Shown: positions 58,984-64,000 of the stretch, piece by piece
Layout of the letters: the number at the start of each line of letters is the position of its first letter
Numbering within the stretch: position 1 is the stretch's first letter
Source: CAVVAL01 sp963742725
GTDB lineage: Bacteria > Actinomycetota > Actinomycetes > Mycobacteriales > Cryptosporangiaceae
Reading direction: 5' to 3'
NCBI GenBank assembly: GCA_963742725.1
Contig: CAVUMX010000001.1
Span: 1,054,001 to 1,118,000, forward strand
DNA length: 64,000 nucleotides
Notes under the pieces: generated by a model
Seen by the model: only the letters and a program-made list of their open reading frames with translations
Database searches by the model: none
What the model was told of the DNA's origin: nothing
Program-made: the position numbers and the translations under genes

Positions 58984-60080
58984 GGGGCAGGCCCGAGCTC
59001 TACACGTCGTACGCGCAGGAGATGGCGCTGCTCAACACGCCGTCGAAGCGGGTCTGGGTCGCCGCGCTGGCCGGGCTGGCGCTGGTGCTGCCGTTCCTGC
59101 TCCAGGACGACCTGCTGCAGCTCCTGGCCGTCGGGTTCGTCGCCGCGATCGGCGCGATCGGGCTCAACCTCGTCACCGGGTACGCCGGGCAGGTGTCGCT
59201 CGGCCACGCGTTCTTCATCGCGATCGGCGCGTACACGGCGGCGGCCATCTCCGGCGACCCGGACAAGCGCGTGATCGGCTTCGGGATCACGTTCCTGCCG
59301 CTGTGGCTGCTCGCCGCCGGCCTGGTCGCCGGGCTCGCCGGGCTGATCATCGCCCCGCTCGCGACCCGGCTGCGCGGGCTCTACCTGGCGATCGTCACGC
59401 TCGGGCTCGTCTTCCTCGGCGAGCACATCTTCAAGGAGTGGAGCGAGCTGACCGGCGGCCCCGGCGTCGGGCGCGAGGCGGCGACCCCGGAGATGTTCGG
59501 GTACCGGTTCGACGAGGACAACGCCTTCCTCACCCGCGAGCAGAACCTGTACCTGCTGATGTTCGTCCTGCTCGTGGTCTTCGCGCTGCTCGCCCGCAAC
59601 ATCGCCCGGTCGGCGGTGGGACGGGCGTTCGCGGCGGTCCGCGACAGGGACATCGCCGCCGAGGTCATCGGGGTCGGGCTCACCCGGTACAAGCTGCTGG
59701 CGTTCGCGCTGTCGTCGTTCTACGCCGGCTGCGCCGGTGCCCTGCTCTACACCGTGACCGGGTTCTTCGACCCGGGCTCGTTCAACCTGCTGCTGTCGGT
59801 CCAGTTCATCGCGATGGTGCTCATCGGCGGGGTCGCCACGATCTCCGGCTCCATCATGGGCGCGCTGTTCATCACCCTGCTGCCGCGGCTGACCCGCGAG
59901 CTGCCGGCGCTCGTCCCGGCGGTGAGCGCCCAGTCCACCGGCGCCGTGAACGTCTTCCAGATCGAGGCGATCCTGTACGGCCTGCTCATCATCGGGTTCC
60001 TGATCGTCGAACCCCGCGGACTCTTCGGAATCTGGGTCCGGATCCGTAACTACTGGAAGGCATGGCCTTTCTCCTACTGA
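58980..60080 (+). CDS. livM: LivM-like ABC transporter permease
   Basis: The 366-residue permease has about ten membrane helices, with LivM signatures GLNLVTGYAGQVSLGHAFF, the loop VGRAFAAVRDRDIAAEVIGV and GGVATISGSIMGA. An insertion of about 30 residues (GREAATPEMFGYRFDEDN) between helices may form an outer loop. The ATG at 58980 overlaps the livH stop. The substrate-binding protein gene follows after 37 nt. Confidence 0.92.
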   Translation: MRGRPELYTSYAQEMALLNTPSKRVWVAALAGLALVLPFLLQDDLLQLLAVGFVAAIGAIGLNLVTGYAGQVSLGHAFFIAIGAYTAAAISGDPDKRVIGFGITFLPLWLLAAGLVAGLAGLIIAPLATRLRGLYLAIVTLGLVFLGEHIFKEWSELTGGPGVGREAATPEMFGYRFDEDNAFLTREQNLYLLMFVLLVVFALLARNIARSAVGRAFAAVRDRDIAAEVIGVGLTRYKLLAFALSSFYAGCAGALLYTVTGFFDPGSFNLLLSVQFIAMVLIGGVATISGSIMGALFITLLPRLTRELPALVPAVSAQSTGAVNVFQIEAILYGLLIIGFLIVEPRGLFGIWVRIRNYWKAWPFSY

Positions 60081-60117
60081 GCCGTTCTCGTACTAACCGT
60101 CGTGAGAGGACAGATCA

Positions 60118-61398
60118 ATGAAGATCGACAGGTACCGGGTCGGGGTGGTGCTGGCCGTGCTCGCGCTCGTCGCCAGCGGATGTCGGGGAGGCGGCGGCGA
60201 GACCAAGGCCGACGTCGGGGTGAGCGACGACGCGTGCCCGAAGGCCGTCAACAAGGACAACGGCTGCATCTATCTCGGCGTGATCTCCGACCTCACCGAA
60301 GGCCCGTTCGCGGCGCTGGCCGTGCCGATCACCGACGCGCAGAAGGCGTTCTGGCAGAAGGTGAACGAGGACGGCGGGATCGGCGGGTACGACATCGACG
60401 TCACCACGTACGTGCGCGACAACAAGTACAACCCCGAGATCCACAACCAGGCGTACCAGGAGATCAAGCCCAAGATCCTGGCGCTCGCCCAGACCCTCGG
60501 CTCGCCCACGACCGCCGCGATCATCAACGACCTGGAGCGCAGCGAGGTCGTCGCCGCACCAGCGTCCTGGACGTCGGCGTGGGCCTTCAAGGACGTCATC
60601 CTCGAATCCGGCACGAACTACTGCTTCGAGTCGATGAACTCGATCGACTACGCCATGGAGGAGTTCGCGCCGAAGAGCGTCATGGCCGTCCACTACCCCG
60701 GTGACTACGGTGCGGACGCGGCGGCCGGCGCGAAGATCGGCGCCGAGGCGAACAAGCTGCCGTTCACGGCGGTCGAGACCAGTTCCGGCCAGCAGAACCA
60801 GGCCGGCGCCATCGACGCGATCGTCTCGAAGAAGCCCGACCTGGTGATCCTCACGACCGGCCCGACCGACGCGGCCGTGATCATCGGCCAGGCGGCGGCG
60901 CGCGGCTACAAGGGCCGCTACATCGGCACCAGCCCGACCTGGAACCCCGGCCTGCTCAAGAGCCCGGCCGCCCCGGCGATCAAGGCCCAGTACCTCCAGT
61001 CCGGACCGTGGGGCACGTACCTGACCGACACGGACGGCCACAAGGCGATGCGCGAGGCGCTCGGCAGCAGCGTGGTCGGCAACGACGGGTACACGTCCGG
61101 GTGGGTCTGGTCGTACCCGCTCAAGGCGGCGCTGGAGCAGGCCGCGTCCGACGGCGACCTGACCCGGTCCGGCCTGCTCAAGGCGCTCAAGGGCCTCAAG
61201 TCGGTCGACTACCAGGGCATGCTGCCCGAGGGCGCCGGCAACTACGCCGCCGACGCCAACGACGGGGTGGTGCGCGAGAGCGTCATCGCCACGCCGGACG
61301 ACAAGTCCCCGACGGGCGTGACCACGACCAAGGACTTCTTCGTCGGCAAGACCGCCAGGGACTACAAGCTGGACGGCCCCTGCTTCGAGAAGCTCTGA
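60118..61398 (+). CDS. liv-type substrate-binding lipoprotein
   Basis: The 426-residue protein has a lipoprotein signal with lipobox VASGC (Cys at about residue 22) and a type I periplasmic-binding (LivK-like) fold: YLGVISDLTEGPFAALA, VNEDGGIGGYDIDV, VMAVHYPGDYGADAAAG and PDLVILTTGPTDAAVII. Several cysteines (ACPK, NGC, YCF, PCF) suggest disulfides. With the linked acyl-CoA ligase, its ligand may be a carboxylic acid rather than an amino acid, which is inference. The ATG at 60118 has GAGAGGACAG upstream. A strong hairpin follows the gene. Confidence 0.88.
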   Translation: MKIDRYRVGVVLAVLALVASGCRGGGGETKADVGVSDDACPKAVNKDNGCIYLGVISDLTEGPFAALAVPITDAQKAFWQKVNEDGGIGGYDIDVTTYVRDNKYNPEIHNQAYQEIKPKILALAQTLGSPTTAAIINDLERSEVVAAPASWTSAWAFKDVILESGTNYCFESMNSIDYAMEEFAPKSVMAVHYPGDYGADAAAGAKIGAEANKLPFTAVETSSGQQNQAGAIDAIVSKKPDLVILTTGPTDAAVIIGQAAARGYKGRYIGTSPTWNPGLLKSPAAPAIKAQYLQSGPWGTYLTDTDGHKAMREALGSSVVGNDGYTSGWVWSYPLKAALEQAASDGDLTRSGLLKALKGLKSVDYQGMLPEGAGNYAADANDGVVRESVIATPDDKSPTGVTTTKDFFVGKTARDYKLDGPCFEKL

Positions 61399-61413
61399 GG
61401 TCTGCTGCGGTTT

Positions 61414-61453
61414 GGGCGATGTTTCGGTTGCTATGGCGACCGAAACATCGCCC
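61414..61453. terminator. 15-bp hairpin terminator between convergent genes
   Basis: GGGCGATGTTTCGGT and ACCGAAACATCGCCC form a perfect 15-bp stem around a 10-nt loop. It lies between the substrate-binding protein gene and the convergent secreted-protein gene, and could end both transcripts. Confidence 0.7.
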
Positions 61454-61461
61454 AGATGCGC

Positions 61462-61917
61462 TCAGGGGCAGGTCTGCGTGCCTGTCCCTGGGCTGCTCCA
61501 GCGGCAGTGGTGGATGTAGACGTCGCTGGCGCTGCGGAGCCAGGCGGTGTCGCCGGTGTTGTTCCACACGTACCAGGCGCGGTTCTGGTACCGGTGGAAG
61601 TACGACTGCGCGGCCCGGCCGGTGTGCACGTAGATGATCTGCCCGGGCGCGATCGTGCCGGCCGGGAAGACGTAGGTGTGGCCGGCGTTGTCGCGCAGGC
61701 GCCAGCCGGTGATCGTGACGCGGCTGCCGCCGGTGTTCCGGATCGCTGCCCATTCGGCGTTCAGGCTGGCGTTCGACCCGGTGTCGCTGCCGGGCGAGTC
61801 GAACTGCACGCGGTAGACGCGGACCGGCGGTGCGGCCTGCGCCGGGCTGGGCGCCACCAGCATCGACGCGGCGATGGCGGCGGCCAGCGCCAGGGACGTG
61901 CGGGCTAAGCGGGACAT
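61462..61917 (-). CDS. secreted lamin-tail-domain (LTD) protein
   Basis: The 151-residue protein has a signal peptide (about residues 1-28, AQA cleavage). Most of the rest is an LTD domain: NAEWAAIRNTGG, ITGWRLRDNAGHTYVFPAGTI, PGQIIYVHTGRA and WNNTGDTAWLRSASDV. A C-terminal pair of cysteines (HHC and TCP) could form a disulfide. Single secreted LTD proteins are common in actinomycetes and may bind DNA or the envelope; the function is open. The ATG at 61917 has GAGGAG upstream. Confidence 0.82.
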   Translation of the reverse strand: MSRLARTSLALAAAIAASMLVAPSPAQAAPPVRVYRVQFDSPGSDTGSNASLNAEWAAIRNTGGSRVTITGWRLRDNAGHTYVFPAGTIAPGQIIYVHTGRAAQSYFHRYQNRAWYVWNNTGDTAWLRSASDVYIHHCRWSSPGTGTQTCP

Positions 61918-62046
61918 GGACGGCTCCTCACGCGGAGAGTGTGATGCCGCCCACTCTCATCGCACGAACGACGCCATGTGACTGTTAGTAGCCCCAGCTG
62001 TCCGAACGGTGACCGATCCTGCCTCGCTGGGCGGTCTCGCCGGCGA

Positions 62047-63528
62047 TCAGGGGACCGGATTCTGACCGAGTGTCTCCAGGTACCGGACGAGCGTGCGGAC
62101 GCCCCAGCCCGTAGCGCCCTTCGTCAGCTCGTCGTTCTGGCTGTCCGACCAGGCCGGCCCGGACATGTCGACGTGCGCCCACCGGTCGCGCGCCTTGCCG
62201 GCGAACTCGCGCAGGTACAGGGCGGCGGTGACGGATCCGGCGCCGATGTCGGTCGCGTTGTTCAGGTCGGCAACGGGTGATTCCAGCGCCTCGACGTAGT
62301 CCTCGGGGAGCGGCATGCGCCAGACCTGCTCGCCGGCCGCCGTCGCCGCGTCGGCCAGCGCGCCGGCGAGGCCGTCGTCGTCGGCGTAGAGGGCCGCCGT
62401 GCGCTTGCCGAGCGCGACGTGCTGGGCGCCCGTGAGGGTGGCGAGGTCGACCAGGACGTCCGGATTCAGCTTCTTGTCGGCGTAGGCGAGCGCGTCGGCC
62501 AGCACCACGCGGCCCTCGGCGTCGGTGTTCAGGATTTCGGACGTGCGGCCGCCGAAGTGCCGGACGACGTCGCCGGGCCGGTACGCGCTGCCGCTCGGCA
62601 TGTTCTCGGCCATCGGCACCAGCACGGTCACCTTCACCGGCAGGTCGAGCAGCGCCGCCGCGAGGACGGCCCCGATGACGGCCGCGCCGCCGCCCATGTC
62701 CTTCTTCATGAGCTGCATGCCCTGGAACGGCTTGATCGAGATGCCGCCCGTGTCGAACGTGATGCCCTTGCCGACCAGCACGACGTGCTTCTTCGCCCCG
62801 CGCGGCGCCCACGTGAGCTGGAGCAGGCGGGGACCGCGCGCGGAGCCGCCACCGACCGCCAGGATGCCGTTGAAGCCTTCCTCGGCGAGCTTGTCCGGTT
62901 CGCGGACGAGCGACGTCACGCCGTGCTTGCCGGTGGCCTTGACCGCCTGCGCGGCGAACCAGGCCGGGTCCTTCGTGAGGCTCGGCGTGTTCACGAGGTC
63001 GCGGGCGAGATGGGTGGCCTGGGCCACCGCGGTCGCGGCCACCAGTGCGGTCGCGTACCGGTCCGGGTCGTCGACGACGAGCGTGAGGCGGCGCAACGCC
63101 GGCGGCTCGGACTTCGTCCCCACCGAGAACCGGTACGTCGCCAGCAGCGCGCCTTCGGCGAGTGCCCGGACCGCGTTCTCGCTCGCGCCGGACGGGATGA
63201 CCAGGCGGACGCCGGGCGAGTCGGAGCCGGAACGGACGGCCGCCGCGCCGACCTTGCGGAACGCCGCGTCGCCGCCGTCACCGGCGCCGATCAGGAAGAT
63301 GGTCGCGGGGCGCTCACCCGGGCGGGGCAGCGTACGGACCTCGCCGGCCTTCCCGGTGTGCTTGGAGTCGGGCAGGTAGGCGCCGGCGATGTCCGGCACC
63401 TGCTCGGCGGCCTGTGCGAGGGAAGTCCCTTCGTCGCCGTCTGGAGCGGGCAGTACGAGGACGGCCAGCGCGTGCGCGCCGACCCGCCCGGCACCAGGAG
63501 CGACGAGACGGACATCGAGCAGCGACAC
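62047..63528 (-). CDS. pepA: PepA: leucyl aminopeptidase (M17)
   Basis: The 493-residue enzyme has the M17 catalytic core: VGKGITFDTGGISIKP (metal- and substrate-binding Lys and Asp), MGGGAAVIGA, the signature NTDAEGRVVLADAL, and LATLTGAQ. It removes N-terminal residues using two metal ions in a hexamer. The N-terminal domain is Ala/Gly-rich. The GTG at 63528 has GGAGG 8 nt upstream. The 61918-62046 gap past its stop shows only a weak 7-bp hairpin (GAGAGTG/CACTCTC). Confidence 0.93.
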   Translation of the reverse strand: MSLLDVRLVAPGAGRVGAHALAVLVLPAPDGDEGTSLAQAAEQVPDIAGAYLPDSKHTGKAGEVRTLPRPGERPATIFLIGAGDGGDAAFRKVGAAAVRSGSDSPGVRLVIPSGASENAVRALAEGALLATYRFSVGTKSEPPALRRLTLVVDDPDRYATALVAATAVAQATHLARDLVNTPSLTKDPAWFAAQAVKATGKHGVTSLVREPDKLAEEGFNGILAVGGGSARGPRLLQLTWAPRGAKKHVVLVGKGITFDTGGISIKPFQGMQLMKKDMGGGAAVIGAVLAAALLDLPVKVTVLVPMAENMPSGSAYRPGDVVRHFGGRTSEILNTDAEGRVVLADALAYADKKLNPDVLVDLATLTGAQHVALGKRTAALYADDDGLAGALADAATAAGEQVWRMPLPEDYVEALESPVADLNNATDIGAGSVTAALYLREFAGKARDRWAHVDMSGPAWSDSQNDELTKGATGWGVRTLVRYLETLGQNPVP

Positions 63529-63638
63529 GGGACAGACCTCCGGCGGTCAGCGAGGCAGGTAACGTCGGCCCCGGCCAGCACGGGACGAACACCGTACGAA
63601 CCGGGGCCGAGATCAGGACTCGGGTCTCAGGTCGAGTA

Positions 63639-63806
63639 CTAACCCACGACGTTCTTCAAGGCGTCGCCGAGAGCGCTGGCCTCCTCGGCCGACATCTCGA
63701 CGACAAGCCGCCCGCCACCCTCGAGTGGGACGCGCATCACAATGCCACGGCCCTCCTTGGTGACTTCCAGCGGACCGTCGCCTGTCCGCGGCTTCATGGC
63801 CGCCAT
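63639..63806 (-). CDS. DUF3117 small conserved protein
   Basis: The 55-residue protein is the actinobacterial DUF3117 type: MAAMKPRTGDGPLEVTKEGR, then MRVPLEGGGRLVVEMSAEEA. It is highly conserved, soluble and of unknown function. The ATG at 63806 has GGGGAG 6 nt upstream, and the length equals the family's usual length. PepA follows in the same direction after 110 nt. Confidence 0.93.
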   Translation of the reverse strand: MAAMKPRTGDGPLEVTKEGRGIVMRVPLEGGGRLVVEMSAEEASALGDALKNVVG

Positions 63807-64000
63807 TTTGTGCTCCCCTCGACCAGTGATCGCCAAGTAGCTCGACCACGCCGTCCAAACCTCTCAGAACCCTCGCAGGCCCCGGGCGTCACACTTCTGC
63901 CGACGATTCTTCCGCATCTTCGTCCGTAGCCCAAACTGGACCCGATGCAACACAGTGGACGTGTACCGCTCCGACCAGCCAGAAGAGCCGGGGCCGCCCG
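63807..64000. other. upstream region of the DUF3117 gene, no clear gene
   Basis: No complete gene is recognised. On the minus strand a 17-codon frame at 63917-63864 encodes MRKNRRQKCDARGLRGF, a basic peptide without a ribosome-binding site, ending 57 nt before the DUF3117 start. It may be a leader peptide or chance. Confidence 0.25.

Overview
The window is about 70 percent GC and carries many actinobacterial markers: MoeZ, DUF3107, DUF3152, DUF3117, a SigE-RseA-HtrA-TatB block, a GlgC/GlgM pair, ethylmalonyl-CoA-type enzymes and an intein-containing Rv2578c-type radical SAM protein. Many start codons sit 6-8 nt after a TANNNT hexamer, as in the leaderless transcripts common in Actinomycetota. 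I read it as a chromosomal segment of a filamentous-type actinomycete. The genus cannot be fixed from the sequence. I see no rRNA, tRNA, CRISPR, insertion sequence or prophage.

Layout. 0-8.6 kb: a two-helix membrane protein, a gamma-glutamyltransferase-like enzyme, MoeZ with an alkyltransferase-like protein, a DUF3152 metalloprotease-like protein, an alpha/beta hydrolase, a TetR regulator, DUF3107 and a ferritin-like protein. 8.9-17.9 kb: a DEAD-box helicase that appears to start at CTG, a phosphodiesterase, DUF2231, a hydrolase and an MpaB-type oxygenase. These are followed by a Cas4-like PD-(D/E)XK nuclease gene bracketed by two unusual C-rich / inverted repeat / G-rich elements, then a three-repeat secreted protein and MarC/PHP. 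17.9-27.7 kb: an ECF sigma factor with a beta-propeller partner, a PH-domain protein, TrmH, a MaoC hydratase, an HTTM protein, MarR, and a DCC/DUF2332/SUFU operon. A deletion scar there fuses the remnants of an ECF sigma gene and a SnoaL-like gene. 27.6-31.3 kb: the radical SAM gene with an intein at its third Fe-S cysteine, under a LexA box, then a SufR-like regulator and DUF3291. 31.4-38 kb: acyl-CoA dehydrogenase, SDR and CoA-ester lyase, then a beta-propeller/FnIII secreted protein and an LPXTG protein.

38.5-43.8 kb: a cobalamin riboswitch heads btuF-btuC-btuD-cbiZ, which runs by overlapping codons into an MgtE-N/CBS protein and DUF1003. This is a corrinoid uptake and salvage operon. 43.8-54.4 kb: MarR, mrp, tatB, htrA (split between two frames at a 15-bp repeat), an RseB-like protein, rseA, sigE with an ECF-type promoter, an O-methyltransferase, glgC and glgM. 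The gene content matches the M. tuberculosis Rv1212c-Rv1234 neighbourhood as I recall it. 54.6-61.4 kb: a livF-livG-acyl-CoA ligase-livH-livM-substrate-binding protein operon that couples uptake with CoA activation. 61.4-64 kb: a lamin-tail-domain secreted protein, PepA and DUF3117.

Most notable: two divergent leaderless promoters with identical geometry (38,001-38,028 and 53,261-53,288); the SOS-controlled radical SAM gene with its intein; the paired palindromic elements around the nuclease gene; two genes lacking ATG/GTG/TTG starts; and several scars (the ECF/SnoaL fusion, an SDR tail, the htrA frame break).
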